A stretch of DNA of 64,000 bases from Bacteriovorax sp. PP10 (GCF_035013165.1 NZ_JAYGJQ010000002.1:124001-188000), one strand, 5' to 3'; counted from the first letter of the stretch, positions 36,412 through 46,264 are shown. The notes: generated from the sequence alone by a model not told the origin. Made by a program: numbers and translations.

Positions 36412-37647
36412 ATGAGTGGACTCTATCTAGGTCTGGGTTCTGTAAGAAAGAAGGATAATTCCTCTCTGCGGGCCGGAATGTTTCATGATTTGATTCAGTC
36501 GCGCTTAATTTATAAGATTGTTTATAAGTGGGCGCAGGCACCTGTAATTGGAGTTCCTGCTTCGCTAGCTTTTACTTTTTATGCTCTTTGTAGAATTTTC
36601 CATGTTCATATTCAATTGAATCGTCGCCCAGGTCTCATTGCTGTTTATCAGTACGACAATGAAACAAGATGTATTAAGGCCCGATCTAAAAGACCCATTG
36701 AAGAATTTGTCACGTTTAAGAAATCTTTCTTAGAGGCCAAACCTCTTTTGGCAGTTATCTCATATTGTTTGAAATCACTTTCAAGTGTTCCTAAGACAAT
36801 GAGAGTCTCTCAGAAGCTCATTAAAAAATATGGAATTCTCATTGGGACCAGACAAACTCAAGTGATTTGCGTCTACGCCTTTTTTAAAGATTATTTTTCA
36901 TGTCTTGATATGAGTGAATCGCGCATTGTGATCTCTACTGAAAGTAATCCAGATGTGATTGCGGTGGCCTTAGCGGGCAGGCTCTATCAGAGCAAGGTCA
37001 TCTATGTGAATCATAGTTTTCTTGATTCTCATCTTGGATTATTTTTTCATGATGAACTGGTTGTGCAGGGAAAAGCGCTTTTGAGTATTATTGAGAATAA
37101 TCTTACTGCGAAGAAGGTACCTGTCGTGAAAATGATTGGCCCTTATTTTGACACTGAGCCTCTTCGTTTGCCGTTAAGTCATGTGAAAACAGTGGGGATC
37201 GTTTGTTCGCTTGGACCTAACGTTGCTCAAATTGAATTGCTGATCTCTCAACTGACAAAAAAATATCATAATGTTGAAATCGAAGTGAGATTACATCCCA
37301 ATAAGTTATTATCCGGGTATTTGATTGAAAGATTGGAAACCTATTCTGCAGTAAAAATAGTTCCTTCAATGGATTGGGCCAAAGCAGATTATCGACACTG
37401 GGATTTTGCGGTTGCTGCTAACACCAGCGCCCATATTGATTTGATTGGGAAAGGCATACCAACGGTAGGTTATGATTTTGATAATCATCCAGATGATATG
37501 TATGACTTTTATACCAAGGGTTTTGTGCCTAAGGTTCAGGATGTGATGAAAGTTGAAGAAACAATTAATTTGTTTTACTCTAATGTGGATTGGAAGAATA
37601 TATGCTTTTCTTATCTGCCGGAATCAGAGAAAAGCCTGGAATTGTAA
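36412..37647 (+). CDS. CDP-glycerol glycerophosphotransferase-like / capsule GT-B-type protein
   Basis: A 411-residue soluble protein, clearly paralogous to the product at 56784-58031 (shared STESNP, LGLFFH, N[HT]SAHIDLI.KGIP blocks). The C-terminal half has the features of the CDP-glycerol/polysialyl transferase GT-B superfamily: an EVRLHPN strand, the donor-site NTSAHIDLIGKGIPT and a DDMYDFY segment. It probably adds a phosphopolyol or sugar to a surface glycan. It begins a plus-strand run of five genes ending at 40916. Confidence 0.65.
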   Translation: MSGLYLGLGSVRKKDNSSLRAGMFHDLIQSRLIYKIVYKWAQAPVIGVPASLAFTFYALCRIFHVHIQLNRRPGLIAVYQYDNETRCIKARSKRPIEEFVTFKKSFLEAKPLLAVISYCLKSLSSVPKTMRVSQKLIKKYGILIGTRQTQVICVYAFFKDYFSCLDMSESRIVISTESNPDVIAVALAGRLYQSKVIYVNHSFLDSHLGLFFHDELVVQGKALLSIIENNLTAKKVPVVKMIGPYFDTEPLRLPLSHVKTVGIVCSLGPNVAQIELLISQLTKKYHNVEIEVRLHPNKLLSGYLIERLETYSAVKIVPSMDWAKADYRHWDFAVAANTSAHIDLIGKGIPTVGYDFDNHPDDMYDFYTKGFVPKVQDVMKVEETINLFYSNVDWKNICFSYLPESEKSLEL

Positions 37648-37675
37648 CTTGAGTTAAATCCCTGGGGTCATAAGT

Positions 37676-38530
37676 ATGCAAAGCCCTCATGTCGCTATCA
37701 TTATTCGCACGTTCAATGAAGATAAGCACATCAAGAAATTACTGGAAGCTTGCTTCTCTCAAAAAACTCAATACTCGTTTGAAGTGATTGTTGTTGATTC
37801 TGGTTCAACTGATAAAACATTAACTATTGTAGAAAATTATCCTGTTATTCTAGAGTCTATTAAGTCGTCTGAATTTACTTATGGGCGTGCTTTAAATATT
37901 GGAGCAAGAAAAGCTAAGGCCGATTTGTACGTATGTATTTCAGCGCACTGTTATCCAAGTGATGAGAATTGGCTGGAAGAACTTATTAGACCATTTGAGA
38001 ATAAGAATATTGCCATGGTTTATGGAAGACAGATTGGTGATGACAGGACGAAGTTTTCTGAAGAACAAATCTTTCAGCAATACTTTCCCAAAACAGTTTC
38101 AAATGATCAGGATGTCGTTTTCAGTAATAATGCGAATTCAGCATTTAGACGTGAGTGTTGGGAGTCGGTTGAGTTTGATGAGAGCTTACCAGGACTTGAA
38201 GATATTGACTGGGCAAAAAAAATGTCAGATTCAGGAATGAAAATTTATTATAGTCCAGAAGCGTGTGTTTATCACATCCATGAAGAAACTTATGCTCAAG
38301 TTTACAAAAGATACTATCGTGAAGCTTTAGGATTAAAGACGATTTATCCAGATTCAGGATTTAGTGTTGTGACTTTTATTTCTAAGTTTATCGGTCATAG
38401 TTTTTCAGATTTAATTAAAGCTTTGAAGAATAAAGTCCTTTTTAATAATTTATTATCTATTTTTTGTTTCAGATACTGTCAGTTTGCCGGAACAATGTCT
38501 GCTTATAAGAATTATGGAAAAGTGAAATGA
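37676..38530 (+). CDS. Glycosyltransferase family 2
   Basis: A 284-residue GT-A fold enzyme. The N-terminal AIIIRTFNEDKHI and VIVVDSGSTDKT are the nucleotide-sugar binding strands. The usual DxD position is occupied by ISAHCYP, and LPGLEDIDWAKKM gives the acceptor/catalytic ED motif. It likely transfers a hexose or deoxyhexose to lipid-linked glycan at the inner membrane. The stop overlaps the start of the next gene (ATGA). Confidence 0.9.
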   Translation: MQSPHVAIIIRTFNEDKHIKKLLEACFSQKTQYSFEVIVVDSGSTDKTLTIVENYPVILESIKSSEFTYGRALNIGARKAKADLYVCISAHCYPSDENWLEELIRPFENKNIAMVYGRQIGDDRTKFSEEQIFQQYFPKTVSNDQDVVFSNNANSAFRRECWESVEFDESLPGLEDIDWAKKMSDSGMKIYYSPEACVYHIHEETYAQVYKRYYREALGLKTIYPDSGFSVVTFISKFIGHSFSDLIKALKNKVLFNNLLSIFCFRYCQFAGTMSAYKNYGKVK

Positions 38531-39465
38531 AAAAAGTTTTAATCACTGCCCCTTATATGTTCCGTGAATCTGAAAGATCTAAAGTTGAAGAGATGTTGAA
38601 AGCTCATGAGTTTGATACAACTTTTCATCCAGTTTTAGAGCGAATGAATGAAGCTGACTTACTCAAGGTTATTTCAGACTACCATGGAGTCATTTGTGGC
38701 GATGATCAGTTCAATGCCCGAGTGTTGGATGAAGCTCGCAATTTAAAAACGATTGTGAAGTGGGGAACTGGAATTGACTCTATTGATGTTGTAGAAGCAA
38801 ATAAACGTGGAATTTCGGTTTATCGCAGTGAGAATGCTTTTACTTATCCAGTGGCCGATACAACTCTTTCTTATATTCTAGCTTTTTGTCGAAGTATGCC
38901 AGCAAATGATTCTCTGATGAAAAATGGTCAGTGGGATAAACCTCAAGGTTTTTCTCTTTTTGAAAAAACAGTAGGGATTGTTGGATTTGGGGATATTGGT
39001 AAAGCTGTTGCGAAAAGGCTGAAAGCTTTTGACTGTGAAATATTGGTTAACGATATTGTGGCAATTGATGAAAGTATTGCAAATGAATATGGTGTGAAGT
39101 CGGTGAGCTTTGATGAGCTTATAGCTCAGTCTGATTTTATTACGATGCATACGGATTTAAATCCCACTTCTCGATATTTATTAAATCAAAACTCATTTAA
39201 TAAAATGGTGAAGAGACCTTTTATTATTAATACAAGTCGTGGTGGCGTTATTAATGAAGCTGATTTGGTTGCGGCATTAAATTTCGGATTGATTTCTGGG
39301 GCAGCTCTGGATGTTTATGAAGTAGAGCCACTTCCAGTTGATTCGCCTTTAAGGTCAATGAAAAATACAATCCTTGCTTCTCATAATTCTAACTCTAGTC
39401 CTACATGCTGGATGAAGGTGCATGAAAATTCAATTCGCATGTTACAACTAGGATTGGGTGGATAA
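38527..39465 (+). CDS. D-isomer-specific 2-hydroxyacid dehydrogenase
   Basis: A 312-residue NAD-dependent enzyme of the phosphoglycerate dehydrogenase family. The Rossmann motif VGFGDIG is at 152-158. The substrate-binding arginine is in TSRGGVINEADL, the glutamate in VYEVEPLP and the catalytic histidine in LASHNSN. It lacks the serine-feedback ACT domain of SerA, so it is probably a dedicated pathway enzyme interconverting a 2-keto and 2-hydroxy acid. It is coupled to the GT2 upstream and the SDR downstream. Confidence 0.9.
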   Translation: MKKVLITAPYMFRESERSKVEEMLKAHEFDTTFHPVLERMNEADLLKVISDYHGVICGDDQFNARVLDEARNLKTIVKWGTGIDSIDVVEANKRGISVYRSENAFTYPVADTTLSYILAFCRSMPANDSLMKNGQWDKPQGFSLFEKTVGIVGFGDIGKAVAKRLKAFDCEILVNDIVAIDESIANEYGVKSVSFDELIAQSDFITMHTDLNPTSRYLLNQNSFNKMVKRPFIINTSRGGVINEADLVAALNFGLISGAALDVYEVEPLPVDSPLRSMKNTILASHNSNSSPTCWMKVHENSIRMLQLGLGG

Positions 39466-40200
39466 GTGAATAATCAAAAAGTCGTTATTGTAACAGGGAC
39501 ATCGAGAGGAATCGGAAAAGCGATCGCTCTTTATCTTCATGAAAAAAATTATAAAGTTATTGGTATTGATAAGACGGAATGTGCTCAGGTTTTTACACAA
39601 GTGACTTGTGATTTGAAAAATTGGCAAGAAGCCTCTGTTGTGATTAAGCAAGTTCTTGGAACAGGATCAAATGTCGTCGGACTTGTGAATAATGCTGCTA
39701 TTCAGATTGAAAAGGGGATTTTAGAGACTTCGCTTGAAAATCTTAATGATATTTTTTCGACTAACGTCTTCTCTATTTATTTGCTGACTCAATTATTAGG
39801 GCCTTCTTTTAGTGAAGATGCTGCCATCGTAAATATATCTTCTGTGCATGCTCATGCGACTTCACGGAATCTTTCTTCGTACGTAGCGACGAAAGGAGCT
39901 GTTTCTGCTTTAACTCGTTCAATGGCCTTGGAGCTTGGTGAAGAAAAGGGCATTCGTGTGAATTCTATTTGTCCTGGGGCGATTGAAACAGAAATGTTGA
40001 TTCAAGGATTATCTCGCAACTCTAATCCTGATCAAGCAATGAATAATTTAAAGAAGAGTTCTCCTTTGAATAAAATTGGATCTGGTACGGATGTGGCAAA
40101 GCTTGTGCATTTCCTTATTGATGGTGAATTGTCGGGAAACATTACCGGACAAGAGTTTGTGGTTGATAGTGGTGTTCTGGCCCGTCTGGCCTCTGAGTAA
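39466..40200 (+). CDS. Short-chain dehydrogenase/reductase
   Basis: A 244-residue classical SDR. It shows the cofactor motif TGTSRGIG (10-17), the NNAA strand, a catalytic serine in NISSVHA, and Tyr139 and Lys143 in SSYVATKGA. It starts at a GTG directly after the preceding stop. In this operon it probably oxidises or reduces a sugar or keto-acid intermediate shared with the 2-hydroxyacid dehydrogenase and cytidylyltransferase. Confidence 0.9.
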   Translation: MNNQKVVIVTGTSRGIGKAIALYLHEKNYKVIGIDKTECAQVFTQVTCDLKNWQEASVVIKQVLGTGSNVVGLVNNAAIQIEKGILETSLENLNDIFSTNVFSIYLLTQLLGPSFSEDAAIVNISSVHAHATSRNLSSYVATKGAVSALTRSMALELGEEKGIRVNSICPGAIETEMLIQGLSRNSNPDQAMNNLKKSSPLNKIGSGTDVAKLVHFLIDGELSGNITGQEFVVDSGVLARLASE

Positions 40201-40202
40201 TT

Positions 40203-40916
40203 ATGGTAAAAACTAATTATCCTAAATTTACTGCACTTTTGCCTATGAAGAAAAACTCGGTAAGAGTTAAAAGTAAAAATACGAGAATTTTTTCAGGTGC
40301 TTCTTTATATACTTATGTTTTAAGCACTTTAATAAAACTGGATTGGATTGATGAAATTATCATTAATACAGATTCAGAAGAAATAGGTGAAGCCGCGATT
40401 GATTTTTCTCCTAAAATTAAGATTCATTGGAGAGATGAGCTTATTAAAGGTGATGATGTTTCAATGAATAAAATTATTGAAAACGATTTCAAAGTATCAT
40501 CAAATGAATTTTTTCTTCAAACTCATGCAACTAATCCTCTTTTAAGCGCAGAAACTCTCAATTTAGCAAAAGAGTTATTCTTAATTCAAACACGAGCAGA
40601 CAAGTGTGACTCTTTATTTGCAGTCAACCAGCTGCAGTCGAGATTATACAATTCACAGCTTTCACCAATTAATCACGATCCATCTCGCTTGATTCCGACT
40701 CAAGACTTAAGTCCTATTTATGAAGAAAACTCATGTTTCTATTTTTTTAGTAAAGAATCATTTTTGAAATCTGGTGCACGTATTGGAATGAAGCCTACAA
40801 TTTTTCCCGTTCCAAAGAATGAAGCGGTTGATATCGATACAGAAGAGGATTTCAGGCTTGCTGAGATGATGATGAATTACCGCAAAGAAGTGCATCTGTC
40901 GCATTTATCGCTTTAA
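40203..40916 (+). CDS. Acylneuraminate cytidylyltransferase-family protein
   Basis: A 237-residue nucleotidyltransferase of the NeuA/KdsB type. The N-terminal CTP-binding motif appears as LPMKKNSVRVKSKNTR, and the later QTHATNPLLSAETL and DIDTEEDFRLAE match the family. It would activate a sugar acid with CMP. No NeuB- or KdsA-like condensing enzyme is in the window. It ends a five-gene run, and its last 65 bases overlap the convergent aminotransferase gene. Confidence 0.85.
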   Translation: MVKTNYPKFTALLPMKKNSVRVKSKNTRIFSGASLYTYVLSTLIKLDWIDEIIINTDSEEIGEAAIDFSPKIKIHWRDELIKGDDVSMNKIIENDFKVSSNEFFLQTHATNPLLSAETLNLAKELFLIQTRADKCDSLFAVNQLQSRLYNSQLSPINHDPSRLIPTQDLSPIYEENSCFYFFSKESFLKSGARIGMKPTIFPVPKNEAVDIDTEEDFRLAEMMMNYRKEVHLSHLSL

Positions 40917-42066
40917 CAATTCTTTCTAAATCTATTTTTGTCAGAGAATCATAATTAGGAATCATTAGATAAGACTTGTGTGCGGCCAGACACCCTGGAA
41001 GATTCTCTTCTGGTCTCATGATCTCCATAATACTATTCCCACATCCAGTATCAATTCCATATTTCAAAAGCTCTGCGCGGTATTTAGGAGCATCTGGAAC
41101 GATTGCTATGTGATTGTAGTAAACATCGCCATCTTTTCTTTCAAGATATTTGATTGAAGTGTTTTCTTCAATGAATCGGGCCTTGTCAGATTTTCTTTTT
41201 AATGTTGTTTCTAGTTGGCCCAATTGCTTCAGCCCTTGAAGAGCTTGAGTATTAGAGTATTGGAAAAAATTAAGAACCTTTTTCCTGGTTAAGTAATTAA
41301 GTCCGTTCTTTATTTTCTTTAATAGGTGATTAGATTTAATAATAGGAGCGCAAAGAAAAGTAACAAGTGGAATGGCCACAAAATTTTCGGCATGTCCTAA
41401 GAGTAGCTTTCTTAATAACTGCTTTCTAGTAGGAAAGGGAGTCGTCGCTAAATTCTTTAGGGCAAAATTTCGAAGTTCGTCATTGTTAGTTAATAACATC
41501 CCACCAGTATAAGTATTGATGATTTTAGAATAACTAAAACTGAAAAATGCAGCATCTCCCAGACTTCCTAATGGCCTTTCATTGGTAAAAGCACCGTGCA
41601 CGTGAGCACAATCTTCGATAATGAGTAAATTGTGATCTCTAGCGATTTGAATAATTTCTTTGGAGCATGAATTGCCAAGAAGATGGGTTACAAGAACACC
41701 TTTAGTCTTTGGTGTAATCTTTTTTTCAAAATCGAGAGGGCACATCGTCCCTCTGGTAAGTTCAATGTCCACACATTGATAAGAAATGTTCATTTCATCC
41801 AGGCATCTTTTTACAACCATTGCTGTATAGCCAGGAATCAGGATCTCGTTGTCTTGATTAAAATTATAGAAGTCGAGAGCTAAGGACATTGCATGGAGAC
41901 CGTAGGAAGTTGCTATCGCGTGTTTGACGCCGATTTTTTTAGCATACTCTTGGTTGAAGTGATTAATGTAGTCACCTTGAAACCATGACGAAGAAGAGTA
42001 GGTCTTCCAAAAATCATTTAGGTATCCAGGATATGTTTGAGATTTCCTGCGGATAATATTTCTCAT
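40852..42066 (-). CDS. DegT/DnrJ/EryC1/StrS-family aminotransferase
   Basis: A 404-residue PLP enzyme. GYTAMVVKRCLDEM, IIEDCAHVHGAF and the lysine in FFSFSYSKIINTYTGGM follow the family pattern. A central helical insert of about 40 residues (around 240-280) makes it longer than its two relatives in the window. The ATG overlaps the stop of the radical SAM gene upstream (ATGA). Its 3' end overlaps the cytidylyltransferase gene on the other strand by 65 bases, an unusually long convergent overlap. It probably makes an amino sugar. Confidence 0.88.
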   Translation of the reverse strand: MRNIIRRKSQTYPGYLNDFWKTYSSSSWFQGDYINHFNQEYAKKIGVKHAIATSYGLHAMSLALDFYNFNQDNEILIPGYTAMVVKRCLDEMNISYQCVDIELTRGTMCPLDFEKKITPKTKGVLVTHLLGNSCSKEIIQIARDHNLLIIEDCAHVHGAFTNERPLGSLGDAAFFSFSYSKIINTYTGGMLLTNNDELRNFALKNLATTPFPTRKQLLRKLLLGHAENFVAIPLVTFLCAPIIKSNHLLKKIKNGLNYLTRKKVLNFFQYSNTQALQGLKQLGQLETTLKRKSDKARFIEENTSIKYLERKDGDVYYNHIAIVPDAPKYRAELLKYGIDTGCGNSIMEIMRPEENLPGCLAAHKSYLMIPNYDSLTKIDLERIVKAINATDALLCGNSSSSQQA

Positions 42067-43055
42067 GCGCTTTTCAGACCCAACTTTAAAGAACCTTGAA
42101 CTGTGCAGTTATGGCACTGAGGAAAAGACCTAAGTTTAAAAAATGAGTGTGAAAATTTCTGTTCCATCACTTGTTTATAAGGAATGACTTCAGTTACTCG
42201 AGAGCATTTACGGATATCTCCATTAGGCTCGACTCTTAAGAAGATTTCACCGGCACGGCAATCGACTTTTTTAGAACTAAGTACTTGAGCTTTTAAAACT
42301 TCAAAGTACTTATAAGGATTTTGAATCGTCTTTGGTGATTGAATTTTTAAGGCCATCAAATCATCAAGACATTTTAAAATATCGACAGGAAGAAGTGTTT
42401 CTTCATGAGAAGAGAAAGTGGCCAGTGTTTTATCGAAAACCAATTGGTAAGAAAAAGGTGTTTTGATTTCTTTTGAATAAGAAACAATATTTTCTATATT
42501 GTAGGCCGAGCTTTTAGTAATGACACAGGTAACGTGATGACTGATTCGATGTTTTTTGAGCAGAGTAATAGCGGCCAGTGCTTTTTGAGAAGATTTTTCA
42601 CCACGGATTGGATCATTAACTTCCGGAGGTCCATCAAGGCTGATGGTCACCTGATAAAAATGCTTTTTGATAAAATCAATGTTGGCCGGAACCATAAGAC
42701 CATTGGAATTAAGATTAAGCAGTATTCCTTTTTGTCTGGCCCTTAAAACAAATTCTTTAAAGTGAGGTGAGATTAATGGCTCTCCTCCAGTAATCGAGAT
42801 GACTTTCAGGCCTTGTTCTGAAAGAGTATCGAGAAGGCCTAGAAGATTTTCACGACTTAGTTCTTTATGTTCAAGATGTGGGAAGCCACAGTAGTGACAA
42901 TCCAGGTTGCAGCGATGAGTAAGACTCCATGTCACAATAAGAGGTTTATTCACTTTAAAAATATAGTATTGAATAAGCTGGTTTACGATTCCTGACATTG
43001 TAAGAATATTTTTTACTTCTCTTAAAGGATACGGAATGTAACTCATGATCTTCAT
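42063..43055 (-). CDS. Radical SAM/SPASM protein
   Basis: A 330-residue enzyme. The cluster motif is Cys49, Cys53 and Cys56 (CNLDCHYC), the SAM motif is ITGGEPL, and SPASM-type cysteines follow (VDCRAG, IRKCSR, FPQCHNC). A hydrophobic N-terminal stretch of about 35 residues may associate with the membrane. The core resembles MoaA/HpnH-type proteins, but substrate assignment is not possible. It is the first gene of a coupled pair with the DegT aminotransferase. Confidence 0.88.
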   Translation of the reverse strand: MKIMSYIPYPLREVKNILTMSGIVNQLIQYYIFKVNKPLIVTWSLTHRCNLDCHYCGFPHLEHKELSRENLLGLLDTLSEQGLKVISITGGEPLISPHFKEFVLRARQKGILLNLNSNGLMVPANIDFIKKHFYQVTISLDGPPEVNDPIRGEKSSQKALAAITLLKKHRISHHVTCVITKSSAYNIENIVSYSKEIKTPFSYQLVFDKTLATFSSHEETLLPVDILKCLDDLMALKIQSPKTIQNPYKYFEVLKAQVLSSKKVDCRAGEIFLRVEPNGDIRKCSRVTEVIPYKQVMEQKFSHSFFKLRSFPQCHNCTVQGSLKLGLKSA

Positions 43056-43161
43056 TGTAGTATCTTAAATCACTCCGGGCCGCAGTTCAAAGATTTTAGG
43101 TTTCCTCTCTCGAAATATTATGGGTATGATTTTATCAATCACACTTGGAAGATTAGAAGCA

Positions 43162-44271
43162 ATGGACATAACAAAAAACTTAGAACAGGAAACGAATAAG
43201 CATTTTTGTATATTGCCATGGGTTCATCTTGACATACAGCCCAATGGGGGCTGCCGTACTTGTTGCCTTGTGAGGCAAGACACTTTCGGAAATATCAAAG
43301 ATCAAAAAATTAAAGACATCGTAAACTCTCATGAGCAAAAAAATCTAAGGTCCAATATGCTGGCCGGAAAATTTAGTGATTCATGTATTGAATGTCATAA
43401 AGATGAATCTTCTGGGCATGTCAGTCTAAGGCAAAGGGCCAATAAGGCCTTTTATAAGAATGATGGAATGCTGGAAGGGACGAAGGAAGATGGAGCTGTT
43501 GGCAGTTTTAGTTTAAAGCATGTGACACTGAGATTTTCTAATCTATGTAATCTTTCTTGTGTTTATTGTAGCTCACTTTATTCGACAGCGATTAAAGATG
43601 AGGCCAATACTGGTTATATTAAATCTTTTGAGAGTAAGATCGAATTAGAGCAGTTTATCGATGAGAATTGTGAGCACACTGAGGTTTTTGATTTAATGGG
43701 GGGGGAAGCAATCCTAGATCCTCTTCACAATGAATTTTTAAATTTAATGATTCAAAAAGGTAAAACTAATATTACGCTTTTATATACAACAAATCTTAGT
43801 ATTGATTTGAGTACGAAAGCGGGGCTTCTGGAAAAGTGGAAGCAGTTTAAAGAAGTAGGTTTTATTGTAAGTTTGGATGCTGAAGAAAAGTTAGGTGAGG
43901 AAATTAGAAAAGGATTAAAGTGGGATATTGCTCTTAAGAATATTGCCTATGTTAAAGCAAATCTGGATTTCAGGCATTTTATTATTCAGCCAACGGTTTC
44001 AACTCTTAATATTTTCAATCTTGCTAAGTTCATTAATTACCTGCTTAAAAATGAATTAGTGTACCCATCTAATATCGTCTTTAATTATCTTTATCGCCCA
44101 ATGAAATACAGTCTTGAGTCTCTTAATAAGTATCAATGCATTGAGATCGTCAAATCACTAAAGGATTTAAAAAAGAATTTAGTCATGGATTATGAGATTA
44201 ATCAGGTCGCAGGTCTAATTAAGAATTTGAATGCTTTAATTGTAAGGCTTGAGCAAGGGCAAGAGTCTTAA
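43162..44271 (+). CDS. Twitch-domain radical SAM protein
   Basis: About 369 residues from the ATG at 43162, chosen because family members begin shortly before the FCILPW motif; ATGs at 43120 and 43126 are alternatives. Twitch cysteines are Cys16, Cys34/35, Cys75 and Cys78. The radical SAM cluster is Cys129, Cys133 and Cys136 (CNLSCVYC) and the SAM motif reads LMGGEAI. The 3' end overlaps the convergent aminotransferase gene by 53 bases. The substrate is unknown. Confidence 0.85.
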   Translation: MDITKNLEQETNKHFCILPWVHLDIQPNGGCRTCCLVRQDTFGNIKDQKIKDIVNSHEQKNLRSNMLAGKFSDSCIECHKDESSGHVSLRQRANKAFYKNDGMLEGTKEDGAVGSFSLKHVTLRFSNLCNLSCVYCSSLYSTAIKDEANTGYIKSFESKIELEQFIDENCEHTEVFDLMGGEAILDPLHNEFLNLMIQKGKTNITLLYTTNLSIDLSTKAGLLEKWKQFKEVGFIVSLDAEEKLGEEIRKGLKWDIALKNIAYVKANLDFRHFIIQPTVSTLNIFNLAKFINYLLKNELVYPSNIVFNYLYRPMKYSLESLNKYQCIEIVKSLKDLKKNLVMDYEINQVAGLIKNLNALIVRLEQGQES

Positions 44272-45358
44272 CCGTCCATTCTTCAGCACTTTCTTCCAAT
44301 GAAATATTAATATTGACCGTTTTAGAAAGCAGATCGATTGTCGGGAAGAAATTGATTTTTGAATTTCTTTTATCTGCTGGGATTAGGTGCAGCCACTGCC
44401 AGACATTGTGTGCTGGGCGAAGAATAGGTGAGGTCGCCTTGAGTCCAACTTGGTGAAGTTTGATGATAGTGTCTTTAACATCATTAGGTGAAGATAAATA
44501 AAACCTTGTCGTTGTTCCACATTCGCCAGAGTCATATGCGGGAACTAAGTTCACATTATATTTTTTCAGTTCTTCTTCTAGAATATTTTTTCTTTCTTTT
44601 AAGTCTTGAATGATTGTATCGAGACGGCCAAGTTGAACTCGAATCATGGCACCTTGAATTTCAGAGACACGCATTGATCTTCCGACAAAAGGAGTAATAG
44701 TGTAAGTCTCTTTCATCGTCGGGCCAAATTGATTGCAAGTATCGTGAAACATCATGGATCTTTGATAGAGCTCCTGGTTTTTTATAAAAATGGCGCCGCC
44801 TTCTCCACAAGAGATGACTTTATCGACATTAAAAGAAAAACAGCCAGCATCACCAAATGTACCAAGGGATTGGCCTTTAAATTTGCCACCGACAGCTTGA
44901 GCAGCGTCTTCAATAAGAAATAAATTATGTTCCTGACAAAAGCGAACGATAGAATCCATATCACAAGGATAGCCGTCCATGTGAACTGGAATGATTGCTT
45001 TTGTTGCAGGAGTTAAGGATTTTTTTACTTCGCTCAGGTCGAGATCAAGATGAGTATTTACATTGACGATAATGGGTTTCGCACCAACTTCTAAGATGGC
45101 AGCTAAGGTTGCAAAGAATGTATAAGCAGGGACGATGACTTCATCACCAGGTCCGATATTTAGAGAAGCAAGTGCAGTGACAAGCGCATTTGTTCCACTT
45201 GAAAGTAAAACACTATGTCCGTTGCCGAGATAGTTAGAGAACTCTTTTTCAAAAAGAGAGCATTCCGTCTCTACGTCTTTGCCTTGATAGCGAAAAAGCT
45301 TCTTCTTGCGAAGAACATTGCTAATGGCCTGAATTTCAGCTTCATCGCTGTAATACAT
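44219..45358 (-). CDS. DegT/DnrJ/EryC1/StrS-family aminotransferase
   Basis: A 379-residue PLP enzyme with LSSGTNALVTAL, VPAYTFFATLAAI, LIEDAAQAVGG and the Schiff-base lysine in FSFNVDKVISCGEGGA. It is typical of sugar aminotransferases and of the inosose aminotransferases of the StsC type, and the family call is firm. The amidinotransferase at 60700 would need an amine acceptor, so this enzyme could supply one; that link is inference. Confidence 0.9.
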   Translation of the reverse strand: MYYSDEAEIQAISNVLRKKKLFRYQGKDVETECSLFEKEFSNYLGNGHSVLLSSGTNALVTALASLNIGPGDEVIVPAYTFFATLAAILEVGAKPIIVNVNTHLDLDLSEVKKSLTPATKAIIPVHMDGYPCDMDSIVRFCQEHNLFLIEDAAQAVGGKFKGQSLGTFGDAGCFSFNVDKVISCGEGGAIFIKNQELYQRSMMFHDTCNQFGPTMKETYTITPFVGRSMRVSEIQGAMIRVQLGRLDTIIQDLKERKNILEEELKKYNVNLVPAYDSGECGTTTRFYLSSPNDVKDTIIKLHQVGLKATSPILRPAHNVWQWLHLIPADKRNSKINFFPTIDLLSKTVNINISLEESAEEWTVKTLALAQALQLKHSNS

Positions 45359-45437
45359 AATTTCCCAATGAAAATGGACTCTGGAAATGCTAACAAAGAC
45401 TGTCCCTCTAAGTAAATTAGATAATTCAAAGTAGGCA

Positions 45438-45467
45438 TTGAAAATGACTGAAGTTCTTTGTTAGAAT
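45438..45467 (+). promoter_or_regulatory. Possible promoter for the FAH-fold gene
   Basis: TTGAAA (45438-45443), an 18-base spacer and TAGAAT (45462-45467), 29 bases before the ATG. Each box matches consensus at five of six positions. Confidence 0.4.
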
Positions 45468-45496
45468 GAATGGTGTCAATTTCCATGGTGCTTTGA

Positions 45497-46264
45497 ATGA
45501 AAATTTCCAGGTTTTCGATTAACGATGAAATTTTTTATGGCAAAATTGACCAGGATAAAGTGACTAGATTGAGATCTCTGTCAAAAGGAGAAATCATCCT
45601 GGAGCTTACTGGTGATATTTATCATTTAAATGATCTGACTCAGATGTCTCCGGTGAATCCATTAAATATTTATGGAGTGGGGGACAATTACCCTCGTTCG
45701 AAAGACGATCAATCAATTCCAGTTATTTTTAAGAAATCGCCAAAATCAATTGTGATCAATCATTCAAAAGTTGTACTTCCTTTTGGAAAGCAGGTTTGGC
45801 CTGAACCTGAAATTGGAATTGTGATTAAAAAAGAACTTATTGGATTAAATGAGGAAAACTTTGAACAGTATATTTTTGGTTATGTATTAGTTAATGATGT
45901 GACTTGCATAACTTCAGGAGAGGATTCAGACACTCATACTGATGAGTCGAAGAACCAAATCGGTTTTTGCCCGGTTGGAAGTTTTATTCAAACTGAATTT
46001 AATTTTCAGGAAGCCGATATTAGCAGTGAAATCAATAAAACTTCTTATCGAAATGGTAAAGCGGATTCTTTTAAATGGAAGTTGCACAGGCTTCTTAAAG
46101 AAGTGAGTTTGAAACATAATATATCTGCAGGTGATTTAATCATTACCGGGTGTCCCGCCAGATTAGATAGTCATAAGACTTTACTCGCAAAAGGTGATGT
46201 GTTCACTGCTCGAGTTGAAGGACTGGGAGAATTAGTGACTCATTTTGATAAGGAAGAACGATGA
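45497..46264 (+). CDS. Fumarylacetoacetate hydrolase (FAH)-family protein
   Basis: A 255-residue member of the FAH fold. Metal-binding acidic residues Glu103 and Glu105 (WPEPEIGIVI) and Asp134 (VLVNDVT) are present, and the C-terminal GDLIITGCPA and GDVFTARVEGLG are typical. The family contains hydrolases, decarboxylases and 2-keto-3-deoxy sugar acid dehydratases. Here it is coupled (ATGA) to a cytidylyltransferase, so a keto-sugar acid substrate is plausible; this is inference. Confidence 0.8.
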   Translation: MKISRFSINDEIFYGKIDQDKVTRLRSLSKGEIILELTGDIYHLNDLTQMSPVNPLNIYGVGDNYPRSKDDQSIPVIFKKSPKSIVINHSKVVLPFGKQVWPEPEIGIVIKKELIGLNEENFEQYIFGYVLVNDVTCITSGEDSDTHTDESKNQIGFCPVGSFIQTEFNFQEADISSEINKTSYRNGKADSFKWKLHRLLKEVSLKHNISAGDLIITGCPARLDSHKTLLAKGDVFTARVEGLGELVTHFDKEER

